DNA of 64,000 nt from Isoetes taiwanensis (Eukaryota; Streptophyta; Lycopodiopsida; Isoetales; Isoetaceae). Where the stretch lies: the NCBI GenBank assembly GCA_021234155.1, contig JAJEKV010000040.1, positions 8,059,161-8,123,160 of the forward strand, read 5' to 3'. The notes below the pieces were generated by a model that saw nothing but the letters and a program-made list of their open reading frames with translations, searched no databases and was not told the DNA's origin. The translations under genes and the position numbers were made by a program. Below are positions 1 through 12,439 of this stretch, in pieces; the first letter of the stretch is position 1, and each line of letters opens with the position of its first letter.

Positions 1-1236
1 GGACTTGACATCTTTATTCAAGAATAATATGTATATCAATCTTTAGATATTTTCATAGAATTCCAAATACAAAACTTGATTGTCTCCTAACTTTGCTTGT
101 TATTCTTGCAAAGTTCGCTTCATACTCTTTGACAAGTTTCATTTACGCCATAATGTTCATGTCCCCAATAACTCAACGGAACAACGTTAGACTAGCAAAC
201 CCATCCAAATTGATGTGGCTCCTTTGGTTGTCGCTATGCCCTTAACTACATCTTGTTCTTCGATCCATCATGACTACAAATTATAAGCTAAGGATTCTTG
301 TCCTTAAGACACGTATTCAAACCACTAATAAAAAATATTTCAATAACCTAGGAAAAAAAAACATAATACACCCCTTTTGTTTCAAGGTTTGTTGAACCCC
401 AAGCAAAGTTCATTGCAAAGGATTCAAAGATAATACTTCTCATCTAGTATTAATATACCCTTATAATTCAATAATGTCTTACTCTTCCTATGATCCGAAA
501 CAATATATCTCTTACTCAAACTAAAGAAACAAAACAACAAGGTGTTAAATTTTTTTTTCCAATGTGGGATACCCATGCCTGGTATTCCTTCTTAGGCAGT
601 AATCAAAAAGCTTTCCTTTTTCCCTCCAAACCCTAATGAAGATACCGAAAAAGGTAATTTTAGGTTTTGGAAATCTTCCAGAAAGAAAAGGACGCTGCAA
701 AGATTTCGGACAGGCTTCAGGAGCAATTTTGGTTGTAGAAGAGGTAAGTCTGATCAAAATAGCTTCGGATTTGTAAGTAAAGTCGGCTTGGATTCAACAT
801 AGAACTATGAATTGATCATGAAACAAAGGTTTAGCAAACAACAGTTCGTGGCCGCCTCCTCTGCTCCAGATAAAATAATTTCATAGCAGTAGGGTTCAGT
901 ATCATGGCAAGTGCATTTTCATTCAATTCGAGATCTGTAATCTATCTTGCAATGTAATTCATCTTCCTACAGCAATTGATCCAGGTATTGTTGTGCGGGT
1001 CCGAATTTTGAGATTCTAACTCCTCAAGGCAGAGTCTTGTGATTTTTATTCGGCCAGTTACTGACAGATTTAACTTTCTATTAGCAGCATTGTAAATAAT
1101 AATACGTAATCTCACAAAGTAAGGTCAGCTTTGAATTTAAATCTTCCTAGATCAAACATTCAAGTCTCCGCTTCAACAACAATATTAGACTACTCAGGCT
1201 CCCAGAGAAATCGGGAAACCTTGCTCTGATACCACT
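1..1236 (-). mobile_element. Internal region of a non-autonomous copia-type LTR element, copy A (cut by window edge)
   Basis: This stretch matches 13,732-14,966 almost base for base, and the left part of the element lies outside the window. It ends at a primer-binding site next to the LTR at 1237, so the element reads on the minus strand. The only open frame of note is a 70-codon minus-strand ORF at 545-757, preserved in the second copy at 14,278-14,490; it resembles no gag or pol domain I know. No reverse transcriptase, integrase or protease motif is visible, so the element would need enzymes supplied in trans. The element type is inferred from the PBS, LTR and polypurine tract, not from coding sequence. 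Confidence 0.7.
1214..1234 (-). promoter_or_regulatory. Primer-binding site, initiator-Met tRNA type (copy A)
   Basis: Read on the minus strand, the site is TGGTATCAGAGCAAGG. Its first 12 bases are complementary to the 3' end of plant initiator tRNA-Met. It lies 2 bases from the LTR end (TATCA), as in copia-type elements, and it fixes the element's orientation. Confidence 0.8.
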
Positions 1237-1994
1237 TGATACGGATCTGGAGTTAGCCAGTAATAAAAATTAAACATGTAATAAAAACAGTAAATCATTA
1301 AAGATTCTAAAACCATACCTTTAGTCCAAAGCTCTCCAACCAATCGGCTTGTTCTAGAGCTAGTGATCTCCAGAGAAAGACTGAATTTTATGGGAAAGAA
1401 GGAAGGCTTGGGAAAAACCAATTAGCACTAAAGACTCTTCTTTAGCAATACTCAAATTCAAGGAAAGGCTATGGATTTGGGTTTCCACAACATCACTGAT
1501 CATCCAAGAGTTTTACAAATCTGGCTTGATTATCCTGCAAAGTAAACGGAATGGCTTTGATTAAAAAATCAGAATTGATCCAGAAGGGGCCGGTAATGGG
1601 TCAATGATGTCGGATCTGGGATTAGGATCACTGTAGCAATGTCCACAGCTACTGTAGCGGTCGCCAAGTGTCATTGTGCTATCCGTCAGATGCCCGCCTG
1701 TGATACCGTTGTTGCCAGATTGTTGATGCCCCACCTTCGTTGCTGTTGTTTCCCGCCCTCTTATAGGTGTAGAGAAAGCTGTCGCCCTTTTCTTAGAAAT
1801 AACCCTTGTTTCTATAAATGAGCATAAAGGCTTTCTAGCTTCTATTTTAAGCCTTGGCCCTTGTTCTTTTGGACGTGATCTTATTCTTAGACCCCTTATA
1901 CAATTAATTTACTTGGCTCAAGACTTAAGCGTTTTGGTCTTTTTTTCTCTTTCCTCACGCTCCACAACCTCGCCCCCGAAGGCATCACATATAT
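1237..1994 (-). repeat. 5' LTR of the copia-type element, copy A
   Basis: The LTR begins TGATACGG on the plus strand and runs to the degraded end near 1994, where copy B has ...CCATATCA. The TGATA/TATCA ends are the expected short inverted termini. It is about 758 bp, against 767 bp for the copy at 14,967-15,733. The right boundary is blurred because the last bases differ between copies. Confidence 0.7.
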
Positions 1995-3944
1995 CTTGTG
2001 GTTTGGGGACCTTCTCGCGAAATAAGTTTATTCCCCGAAGGAAGGATTAATACACTTTTCAGTTTGACAATATCAACTTTGAAAAGATGGAGGTTTGATG
2101 GTTTCCTTTATATAATGGCACCAGGATGACCAAATCTTGAGAAAGGGAAGAAATTGATAGTCTTGAGAAATGATGTAAATCTTTAAGAAAGATGATCGAG
2201 GCTTATCGGACTTGAGAAATAATGGAATTGATATGGTGCCTGGGGAGTGGTCTTGCATAATGTTTATTTATATGATCAAGTAAAGAGCCATCCAAGATGT
2301 TCAAGCCTTGATATTATCAAAGAGAGAGCTAAAAACAAACATTGGCCTTTATTTAAAAGCAAAAAAGGAAAAACAAAAAAGGAGTTGTTACCATAAATTG
2401 AAGGACAACTTTTGAGACATGATATCTCCCGCGATCACTTCCAGGAGATCGCCACCCCACTTGTTGGAAAGCGCTTGAAGTCCGGGGTTTCAGTGAGGGG
2501 CCGAATGTCCCAGATCCCTTACGATTTGAAAGTTATACGTGAAAGGTATAGGGTTCTAAGGCGACCGCGACAACTAGATCTCTTCTTTCTATGTTTGATG
2601 AAGAGCTTAGCCTTGCTCTTCTAGTATTTTGTTTCTCATTGATCATATCATTAGAAGAAGTTCCCAGAATAATTCAATGGTTGGTGGCTAGAAAGTTGTT
2701 TGTTCTTATACGCCTTAAGCGGATTAGCTTAACTTGGTGACGCTCTTCTAGTTGGTCCTATTGGGTGGTATATCTATAAATTGGGTGGTGTTTTAGTTTT
2801 CTAATAAGTTGATGAATTCCAAGGTGAAGAATGATCATTCAGAATAATTGGTATCAAAGCCCAGTTCAAAGACATTGAACCCGTGGACATTGAGACTTGC
2901 AATGAGTCGTGAAACTTACAGATTTTGAATTGACCGAGAAGCTGGATGTCTTCGCTTCAAGGCTTCTTAAGCACAGACGAGACTTTGAAGGAGTCCAAAT
3001 GCATGCCCAAATGACCGCCGCATAAGATCCCCGCCTAAATATATCCAAAGATGCCATGTTTTCCATGAAGCATCAAAGAAATATTTCGTTAGATTAGAAG
3101 CGCGGACCAAATATATCAGCTGGTCTTGTCAATTTGTCACGAATTTTCTATAGCAATTGTTCCTGTTTAAAGAAATTTATTTATGGATTCTTTACAGGTT
3201 TGGAATTGCGCAAAGATTGTGGCATCATTGAATCGACGGCCATTCTGAGAAGGAAATCTGGCCAGTAGTCGCCAAATGCCCTGGTCGGGTATACTTCATT
3301 GTCCTGTAATTGAATACGCAGCCCGATCCGAAAATTATTATAGAGATGGAATTAATAGCGAAGCATGTGACCTTTTATCAAAGAAGATAGTGAAATTCTG
3401 GCCGTAATTGTGGGCCGTGGCTGTTTTTTTAACAGCGAATTGACTAGAAATTGGTTGAAGTATGGAGATCCTGGTGGAATTTTGTTGTTTGAATGCTTAT
3501 AGTGAAGGTCGGCCGTTAAAAGAAAAGGTTGCTCACCTCAATCTAAATGGACAAACAAAATATTAGAACCTAGTTTTTGAAATTCTTCCTTGGGATTACG
3601 AAGCATGGATGTATACCAACATATGGTATAGTATAATGATGAAGTGTGCATCTAATCGGGCAAGGCTATGTCTACAAATAAAACATCTTTCAATTAAAAA
3701 ACATAATGACATTCCTCGAAAGGCAAAGGAATCCATGTGATGTTATAAATCACCATTCATTCCCTTTGCAAAATGAGAGGAATGAGTAAGTTAGAATTAC
3801 AACGAAGGAGGTTTATAACTTTTAGAGGATATTACTAGTTTTGTCAAATTTCCAGTAAGAACTTTGACTAAATGCTTATAGTCAGGGTTCTTAGAAGGAA
3901 ACACTGAAATGCAAATCACAAAAATAGCACTTTTAAGGATGCTA
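1995..3944. other. Duplicated host DNA, copy A, no gene recognised
   Basis: This stretch is co-linear with 15,734-17,699 of copy B but has many small indels. I find no frame open in both copies and no domain. Differences often sit at CAG or CTG in one copy, for example the stretch around 2990-3060 against 16,745-16,805. It may hold intronic or untranslated sequence of the neighbouring ADP-ribosyltransferase-like gene. Confidence 0.5.
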
Positions 3945-4577
3945 TTAAGATTATATGTATATTGTTTAATCTTTTATTGATTTTAATAATTTTTATAAGT
4001 TTTAATTATTATAAAAAAGTTTATTCAAAGAGTTGATGGTTCAAAGCATAAATTTATTTCCTGTGACAAGTTTCATCGGAATCTATTTAGAACTTCCTAG
4101 ATACATATTTTACAGAATATATAATTGCAAATTTCAAAGTAGATTCAACAAATTTAATATTTGGCAATCTAGATAATTTGTATATAAAACTCTGATGAAG
4201 CCTACTGCCGACTATTACTTAGGATTTTATAATTTGCAACCTTAGCACTTTTAAAATAAATATTCTAAGAAAAGTTTTATGTTGAAGTTTATTAAAATGA
4301 TAAATTCTAGATTAATGACCATTTTTTAAGATAGTTTATTATTGTTTGAAATACGATTTAATTGGGTTTTAAACAATTTTATTAGATTTACTTAATAATC
4401 TATTCAACCTAGGTACTTTAAACATTATTTTGAGAAGACAAACATTTAATCCATATAACTCTTTTGTATAGAATTTTGAATTTGGGGCTCATCGAGTGAA
4501 AGTTATGTTGTAATAAGTTTTATGCTTTAATAAAGTATAGATACTTTAATTTAAAGATCATTTCATGGGCTGGATAG
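3945..4577. repeat. AT-rich direct repeat A1
   Basis: This is a roughly 0.6-kb AT-rich repeat. It also occurs at 6331-7036, 17,700-18,300 and 20,205-20,915, and in diverged form at 26,785-27,378. A shared landmark is the block TTTTAATAATTTTTATAAG near its left end. Two copies flank each ADP-ribosyltransferase-like gene in direct orientation. I see no terminal inverted repeat and no coding frame. Confidence 0.75.
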
Positions 4578-5506
4578 TAAAGGACACCAATTAAATTACT
4601 AAGGAATAGATTATGATGAAGACGCTACGACAATAATGAAATCACAATTGGCGAGTCAGTAAGTGGAGGATTGTAAAAGGGTGCAGTGTGGAGGGGTGGA
4701 GGGGAGCGCACCAGTGGCCGCGGAACTCGGGAGTGGCCGCGAGGAAAGTGCAGGCGTGCAGTGCAAGTGGTAGGAAAGAGATAACTAATCGCGATTGCGT
4801 GTTGAAGAATGAGGAAGACGAGGTGGGTTGTGCTATCATCCTAAGGCCAACCCACCCCGTGGTTCTGGTGGCGAGAAATTAGTCGCTGAGTGAGGAGATC
4901 CGGGGAAATTAATAGAAAAAGTTGGCCATCGGGCCTGCTTCCTGAAAGGCATGCACCACTTCACAGTGCATTGTGAGTTTGAAACATGGCAATAAAAGAG
5001 CACGGCCATTAGATGCCTGCAGCCACTGGATTGCACCTGTATACACCCACACCAATGAAATTCCACATGGAGGCAAATATGTGTCTAACCTCAAGATACT
5101 ATTTATGAGCGGTTTTCCTTTACATTAACACAAGGGCCCCATGGGGTCTCGAATCCTATTGTCACTTGAGTTCATAGTGGATGGAGATTTTGTACGGTAA
5201 TAACTTCCTTATTTTGGTTCACCACCATTTGAAAGTAAAGTGGTTCAACAGCCCTGAAGTGTAGAATGGAAGAGGTTCCATACCCACATGCTGCGAGAAG
5301 CATAATCTTGGTCTCGGTGTGAGGCGATTCCCGCCATAGTCATAGACCAGGAAGGCTTCGCCTCGGCCAGGCACCCAAGCAGCGCGGGAAACGAGATAAC
5401 GGGCACCCAACAGCGCGGGCTCGCTCAAAAGGGCCGAAGTGGCTTGAGCTGATTCATTAGAGTTTTTTTCGAGAACCAGAGGAAGAGCCGCATTTAAAAT
5501 GAGTTG
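4578..5506 (+). pseudogene. Broken copy of the DUF3990-like ADP-ribosyltransferase gene (copy A)
   Basis: This is the counterpart of 18,269-19,331. The acidic start, the Gly-rich stretch (4640-4780), the TYTHTNE-like region near 5040 and the C-terminal segment at 5440-5506 can all be followed. Insertions and deletions break the frame throughout: no open frame spans the domain, and the bases coding for the FYVS motif are damaged. It is either a genuine pseudogene left after segmental duplication or an intact gene obscured by base-calling error; the enrichment of differences at CAG/CTG keeps the second possibility alive. Confidence 0.7.
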
Positions 5507-6330
5507 TGTGTCCAATGGTCACAGACTCATGATGTTTTTGAAAATTGCCGGCTCCACGCAGGTATATTGAGATTATGTGTCTTTCTCAGGCCTCTATGCG
5601 ATATTATTATGTGTTTTAGGTGGTCGATGATTTTGAAAGAAGGAATCCAAAGACCAGATTTAGATGCTTGGGTGTTTTTGCTCAAGGCATCCAGCGACTT
5701 GTTGAGTTTATGTGCTAGGAACGATATATGTAAATTTCGAAGATATTGATGGCTGCAGCGGTTTTCATCGGCCGTAAGATAATCTGCCCGTAGCTGGTAT
5801 TTGAGTTCATGGAATTGCTCGGTTGCTTCTGTGATAGATAGGCGTTATTGCTTCAAAGATCCGTGTCAAGTTCTTAACAGAGCCCTGCTTCAGTAGAAAC
5901 AACAACACTTAACTAATTATTTCAATAGTTCTATAATGTGCTAACTGATATGGTTTTCCATGTTATGCTGTTGCGATGCATTCTGCCACCCCATGAGTAG
6001 GGTTGTTCCCATCTCTAATAATCTGAAAGATGTGGTGGAAATCATGCCAGCTTGAAACCCCAAAATGCAGTCTGCATTTGCTCCAGAAAATGCGCTCACT
6101 CGGCGTGAAAAACCAATTCTAGGCACACATCCCATCTTTAGCTAATTTTATCGACCAGATTGACATGGATGTTATGGTATGTATTGCATTGTATGTCAAG
6201 ACTACATGACAGCAGTATACGACCTTTTAATCTTTCTTCTGGAAGCAAATGCTTTATCACTTCATCGCCATCGACATGTCCATTTCATTTTGGTAAGTGT
6301 TCTCGTGATCCATTTAGTACCTGGTATTTA
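5507..6330. other. Downstream flank of the pseudogene, duplicated, no gene
   Basis: Co-linear with 19,332-20,204. It contains no conserved open frame, and short ORFs here are not shared with copy B. It is probably 3' untranslated or intergenic sequence of the duplicated locus. Confidence 0.5.
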
Positions 6331-7036
6331 TGCATAAGATTATATGTATTGTTTAATTCATTGATTTTAATAATTTGAGCAAGTTTTAATTATAAAAGTT
6401 TATCTTTGATTAAAGTGTGGATAGTTAACAAAGCATACATTTATTTTCAGATTAAGTTTCACATTGAATCTATTTGAAATTAGATATTTTATGAATATAC
6501 TCAAATTTCAGTGACTGTGTACTATTACTCAGCAATCGTGTGACACCTGTATATAAAACCTGACAGTTTAATGTGTTTATCACAATGATGTCACTGGCTT
6601 GAGATCTTTTACAGAATTCTTTGTAGTAAACTCTAGCATGTTTTTCTAATTATTCAAGAAAAGTTTATAAGTAGTTCCAAGCTTTCAATAGTGAAATGAC
6701 ATTTTATATTTTATCAACCATTTTTAGATAGTTTGATAGACATAGGAAATATGTATTTCATTAAGTTTTCAATTAACTTAACGATTTTACTTAATAACTA
6801 TCCAACCCAGCTCCTCTTATAATTATTTTGAAAGCACAAGTCATTTAATCATACAAGGAATCTTTGTAGTTTTAACTGGGAAACAGTTTTATGAGTTGCT
6901 AGAAATAAGTTTTATGCTTTAATAGTTATATTATTTTGAATTGAAGATAAACCATGAACATAATAAAACCAACAGCTGAAAATATATACAATCGTGACGC
7001 GCATCCTGAAATCTATCTATTAGATTTGAAATGCAG
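6331..7036. repeat. AT-rich direct repeat A2
   Basis: Second AT-rich repeat of copy A, downstream of the pseudogene and in the same orientation as A1. It ends with a short segment (CAAATTTTGCTAAATATATT-like, near 7040) that is shared with 20,880-20,915 and with 33,815-33,855. Confidence 0.75.
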
Positions 7037-7335
7037 TTCAAAATTTTGCTAAATATATTAAAAGACCCGGCAAACCTATCGGGCTAATCCCACGAGGAAA
7101 GTCGGCTTGTTGTTTTGCCCCAAGTGTAGTCTCCTCACAGTGAGCTCCACCTGGCCGGCGGATTACACCTTGCAGCTTGCGCCATGTTAAGGTTGTTTTC
7201 GAATCGAGTCGTTGATGATCGATCAATCACGCATGGTATCGATGAAATTTGGGTGAAAAATGCCTTTGATTGTTGATAGGATTGGGGGAAAAACAATGCT
7301 ATGATCGCTGATAAATTGGGAGAAAACCACCTTAT
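7037..7335 (+). pseudogene. Degraded copy of the hydrophobic/VD-LGEN repeat ORF
   Basis: This matches 20,917-21,215, where a 123-codon frame is open. Here the frame is broken several times, although the phrases encoding the CLLIVDRIG-like and LGEN-like segments can be recognised (about 7245-7325). The segmental duplication ends near 7335; beyond it the two copies share nothing. Confidence 0.5.
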
Positions 7336-7344
7336 CAGCACACG

Positions 7345-8030
7345 CTCTTGGAAGCTATGTTGAAGCTAAGCAAGCATTGACATTGTTCTTAGCGAAACTG
7401 AACAAGTGGTTGGAATGCGATTATTGATTCCCATGTGAAGGTGGCGAGGGAAGATAATAACTAATTGTATTGTATTATACCTTTGGGTTAAACGGACATA
7501 TGCATTCACGAGCATATTTGAAGGGCTTGTGGTTGTATTAGAAGATTAGAGCGCAGGGTACATCCATGAGCATATTTATTAAGAGTGGGCTTCAGCTCAA
7601 CATTGATCACATATTCAAGAAAAATTGGGACTTATTCAGCGTTTTGAAACTATAGCGTTCCAACATGTGGCTCTACTTTCATTGTTTTACTTAGAAAATG
7701 CAAGGTATCATGGAATGTGATGATTATGGGATATGTTTAGCATAACAAGGGAGCGTTGCCTTTGGAATGCTTGAGAACATGCAACATGAGCATTTGTCGG
7801 ACAAAGTGACATCTTTAAATCTTTTCAAGATATGTAGCAGCATTGGTTTCCGAGGATCTGGAGGCGTTAATGGCCGATTATTGTTAGCTATTGTGGATTT
7901 GGAGTCTATTCCTATCTTGGCCAACCAGTTGATCGACTCTTTCTTTGCATATGGAACATTAAATAAAGCAAATGGAGCATTCCTCAAAGTTGTCTCACCA
8001 GCCATTGTATGTGTTTATTCAACTTATTAG
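7345..8030 (+). pseudogene. PPR (pentatricopeptide repeat) protein fragment, frameshifted
   Basis: Stitching of frames gives PLS-class PPR phrases: GYIHEHIY near 7560, then SWNVMIMGYV and HNKGALPLE near 7700-7760. The open stretch 7767-8030 continues with LENMQHEHLS, DKVTSLNLFKICSSIG and ANQLIDSFFAYGTLNKANGA. These match the usual order in a PPR unit (VSWN.MI.GY, then DKVTF...L..CSSIG, then A..LID..AK.G). Stops and frameshifts before 7767 make it non-functional as read. PPR proteins bind organelle RNA; this piece covers roughly two to four repeats with no start codon and no E/DYW tail. It begins exactly where the segmental duplication stops. Confidence 0.65.
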
Positions 8031-9543
8031 GTCCGCGAGTGTTTTAGTTGGCATATTTCATTACGGATGCAAAGCGGTTGAATTAGGTCTTTTGCAATTT
8101 TATTGCGGTAGAAAGTTTAGGTGGAAAATGTTTACTAATCAGCGACTTTTCATGTAATGACTAAGAGAACCATTGCGGCTATACCACTTCAAGAACAATT
8201 CCACTCTCTTTTCTCCCATGTTAAAATCTATCCCCACTTCTATGTTAAAAATCTATCCCCTACCTACATATTTAGAAAATAATTAGATCTAATATGCAAA
8301 AACAGACTTTTGTGATGGTCTGTTAGTGCTAATGGTCTGTTGTTCCCATATAACCGTTCGAGGATCATGCTTAGCTTTGCATATTTGATGGATGATGATA
8401 CATTAATGAAACATGAAGGCACCTAATGTTCATGCGGATCCATTGTGCTTAAATGGAGTTAAGTTATACGCATGCATTGTGCTAACAAAATCTATTAGGT
8501 TTTTACAAAATATTGTCCATATCTACAACTTTAACTCTTTTTATTATTTCATAGTGCAATAAAGGTCATTCCTACCATCAAACTGGAGGAGCATACTTTC
8601 AGCTGCTTATGTATTAATCTTAACATTAGAGATCTTATGTATTTAGAAATCCATAATGCACCGCTATCATTAATGTCGGTAACTTGCAAAATAACGATGG
8701 ACTATTTAGAATAAAAGGGGCGTCACGTGCGTTAAATGAGATTGACATGTACATTTTACAAGCGCCTTGACATCAAATCTTTATTTGAGCCTTAAGTAGT
8801 TGGAAAGTACAATTTTTGAAACTTACAAAGGGGTGCCTGCGCGCAAATCTTTATTTGAGCCTTAGCGGTTGGAAAGTATAATTTTGAAACTTACAAGTGG
8901 TGCCTGTTGCTGTAAACTTCGGCATGAATTCTGTATAGTATAAGTATAATTTCTTTTGCCGTTAAATGTTTTGTTGATGTATTTTGTTCCACAACTATAC
9001 CAACAACACATATAATGCAAGAGAGCGAATAAAACTAACGATACAGCCATGACCCACTTGTGTATCGACTAGAGGCCCAAGCTCGAGGGAGCGACAGCGT
9101 CGAGACCATAGGGAAAAACAGACTCCTTGGCCACCCCCCTTATGGCGCACTTCTTCCACAACTTCCTTTTTCCTTCATTTCCTTTGGTTGCACTTTTAAC
9201 TCTAACATTCAAGTCATCATACGCTTATCTAAGCCGACAATCAAGGAGTTGATGATGAATAGTCCACTACACAACCAACAACATTTGTATGAAAATGAGG
9301 ACTCATACTCATCTTCTTTCTCAACCTTTTTGTAACACTATGGTACGCCGGTTAATCTTTTTGTCCTCTCATATGCAAAGTGAATGCCCGTGCAAAAAAC
9401 TTCCCAATCTCTCCAACACAAACATCGGTTCTTTGGTAACATCTTACGTAGATGTTCATAAACTGATCCACAAATAGTGGATTCATTCGACTAGACTTAT
9501 AAATTTGCTTGGTACTCACCCGGTTTTACACCAAATATTTTGC
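8031..9543. other. Intergenic, no gene recognised
   Basis: Mostly AT-rich sequence with scattered short frames that resemble nothing known. The only structure I see is the 70-bp tandem repeat at 8774-8912. Confidence 0.5.
8774..8912. repeat. 70-bp tandem duplication
   Basis: Two copies of a unit starting CAAATCTTTATTTGAGCC begin at 8774 and 8844. Each ends in a GGTGCCTG phrase. They differ at a few bases. Confidence 0.85.
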
Positions 9544-9681
9544 TTATCTCATCTTGGCCACATGCGCTTTCTTACATCTGAAGAGGTCATGCCCTCGAAG
9601 ACAACCACCGGATGTGTCAAACATCCTCCTTGCTTCCTCTTCGTCTATGGTCACTTTAGGTTGAGTTTTCTTTGTTGCCAT
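9544..9681 (-). CDS. Small ORF or exon of 45 codons, unknown
   Basis: It has an ATG start and a TAA stop. The protein begins MATKKTQPKVTIDEEEARR and continues with a Cys/His-bearing basic stretch (CLRGHDLFRCKKAHVAKM). The composition is more protein-like than its surroundings, and the Cys-x4-His and Cys-x4-His spacing could suit a metal site, but I recognise no family. It is either a short exon of an unseen gene or a chance frame; nothing nearby decides this. Confidence 0.25.
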   Translation of the reverse strand: MATKKTQPKVTIDEEEARRMFDTSGGCLRGHDLFRCKKAHVAKMR

Positions 9682-10520
9682 TCTATCCCCGCACCGACTT
9701 TGAAATTATATATCCTTTGGAAGTTCTTCATTGTGTGCAAAAAAACTAAACCAATCCAAATCATAGCACTAAGTATCACGAATAGTACTAACTCTAAGAG
9801 CTTAGCAATGAACCTGCTACTTTTTTCCAAATAATTCTTGATTGCCCGTGAACACCAATTATCTTGGGCCTCTTTTACGCAAAATAGTAAATGCTTAGCA
9901 TGTCATGCTAAATAGCGATAACTCTTTCTAACTTAGCATTGAACTTCATCTTCTTAGCAACCGCTTAATAACAATTTGAGCACGCAAGTGTAGCACAAAA
10001 TTCGGCGTTCTTAATGTAACCTGCTACTTAGCAAATGTTGCTGCAAAACATAGCAAGTACTTTCGGTACTCGACAAACATAACTTCGGTGCTTTCGGCAC
10101 ATACTAACTAGCAAGTACTGCCTGCGAAACATAGTACCAATATAACCTGTTAGCATAATTTGCTAACTGATTGTCTGCACACATAGTACCAAATGCTAAA
10201 CTTCGTTAGCATCAACTCTTGAACTTACAACCATTACTAAAATTTGTACTTTCCCAACATACCAAGCCCAAAAATTCTCCACACACGGAATGCAATCCTC
10301 CACACCTACTACATTAACCTTTGTCTTTAATATATAAGCATGAAATATAATAGAATGAAACTATTTCCACATTATTTATCATTCCCAAAGATTTGTCAAC
10401 AAAGATTAGATGCTTACCACTAAAACAACTTTTCTTGAGTGCGGAAAATTGTTGGATGAGCAATTTGATCCGAGCTCTTTACAAAGCGAGGGTAATGGAT
10501 CTTGATTGTCTTGCAATCGA
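9682..10520. other. Intergenic with scattered TTAGCA/TGCTAA motifs
   Basis: Between about 9800 and 10,240 the words TTAGCA, TGCTAA, ACATAGTACC and AAACATAGCAAGTAC recur irregularly, as in a decayed minisatellite. No coding frame is supported. Confidence 0.4.
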
Positions 10521-10800
10521 TTGTTTAGAATGGTACAAATAACCCGAATTGATAATTCTTTGTTGTGGAAGCGGCCAAATCCACAAACAATTTACTCGGC
10601 GATTAACCAAGGGGAAATGGGATCTCGATTGGGGATTTTGTTGAATCTAATGGCCCAGCAATTGTTTAGAATGGTACAAATAATGGATTTTGATAATTCT
10701 TCTGTAGGGCGATGCAGTCAAACAATTTGATCCGGCCCGTTAACCAAAGCGATACGCAGGGGGATCTCGATGGGGGCGACTATGTTTTGAATCCGATCCA
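10521..10800. repeat. 151-bp imperfect tandem repeat
   Basis: The phrase TTGTTTAGAATGGTACAAAT starts at 10,521 and again at 10,672. Each is followed by GATAATTCTT, a TTAACCAA segment and a GGGATCTCGAT segment. A third partial unit is visible upstream near 10,455-10,500. Confidence 0.75.
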
Positions 10801-11080
10801 AGAAACTCAAAGAAAGTAGGAAAGGGGAAAGGTTAAACGGTTTAGGATCCCATGGGTGAGGGATTTAGTGCTAAAATAAAATTTAAAAATTCAGTTAAAC
10901 CCCCTTAATTAGCGCTATTATTTAGGGCTAAAAATGGCATCATTTATGCCACCCGTAGCGTGCGAGGACCCTGCTCAGATGCCACTGTTGCCAGATTATT
11001 GATGCCCCCCCTTCATTGCTGTTGTTCCCGCCATCTTGTAGAGTGTACAGAAAAGGTGTCGCCCCTGTTTTTAGAAATAA

Positions 11081-11393
11081 TGTCAAGGTTGCACCAAGAA
11101 AGGGAGAGAAGGGGATGCACACCAATATCCGAGAGCGCAAGCTCCCAAAACCAAGGCAAAATGGAATTGTATTAAACGTATGTATGAATACAAGATATAA
11201 AAAGGGGCAGCAAATAATAACTGCTCTCGTTACCAACCACACCTAATTATGCCGTAACTAATTAAGGCAAGTGGATGGGCTGGTGTAGGTGCTGATGAAG
11301 TGCTGATTCGGCACATAGTCAGCACCTATGTGCTGAGTGCTGTCAGTGCTGTCAAGCAGCAAGATGGTGATCTCGATATCATATATCTCGACA
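11081..11393 (-). repeat. 3' LTR of the small copia element
   Basis: TG...CA termini and 313 bp. The mismatches to the other LTR are strikingly patterned: TGCTG here is often TCTT there, and CAG here is CG there. Confidence 0.88.
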
Positions 11394-12439
11394 CTCCTCC
11401 TTGATGAGAGATCGCCATCTCCATGCTCAGCCTCCTCCTCCTGGAGATAAGATCTGAATCTTGGTTAAGACTCACTTAATCAGGTTCATCTGAAAAGCTC
11501 GCAAACCAAGTTTGCATGAAGAGATCAGCTCTATTCTCTCTGGTAGGTAAATAGACCTGTTGATCAACCACTGTATCAAGAACAGTAAGTTGAGAAGGAA
11601 AATGAAGTTTGTCTTTGATATCCATAATTGTTTTGCCAAGAGGAGGATGAAAATTGTTTCCATGCATATCCTCGATATAGGCAATAGAAGTATCAAAGCT
11701 GATTACTCTGTTAAGGCTTGTGGATTCAATAACCGCAAATGCAGCTACTCCAACAATGTTAGGTCAAAATTCTCCATGAAAATCAAACCTTAGTACCTTT
11801 GCTTGACCTTGATCAAGTGTTGCTAGAAGTAAAGAGTCAAAGCTGCTCCTCCTTGCTTTGGAATCATGATCATATATGATGCATATTCAACTCCTTCACA
11901 ATCAAGTGAATTAAGATCTCCTCCTTGAGCTGGAAGCTTGAGAAAAGAGTTGAGTGCCATAATAGGTCTTTGGAAGTATTGGAAGTCTTTGGGAAGTGTT
12001 GAATGTTTACGTAATCCGAGCAGAAAAAATCAGCCAGATCAAGTGTTAGAACACGGTGCCTCCTTGCATAAATTTGTCAAAGTGTCAAAAATGAATGCCA
12101 CTTGATGAAGTGTTGCTCGTTGCTGAAGATGGGGAGATGAAGGCCACATCAAGATATCCTAGCTCAATGGCGGAGGTATCTATTAATCCTTGCTTGGAAG
12201 GTCTTTGGAATATCGAGAAATTGGCATCCATTTATTGGGTGCTCTTGCATCGTCGATATCCGAGAAAGTAGAAGGATCTAAATCCACTACTTCATGCTTA
12301 ATAGGAAGAGATAATCTACTTGGATGTGTTTCTCCTCCTCATCGTGCTCATCCCCATTTAGGGTAGATTGAGTCTTTGAATGCCCTAGCTTTTTGCAAAG
12401 AGAGTGGCATGATCATCTTTACACATCTTGCCTCATCAT

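Noticed and set aside
5219-5515. 98-codon minus-strand frame in copy A
   Set aside because: It lies antisense to the ART-like pseudogene, is not open in copy B, and has no family features.
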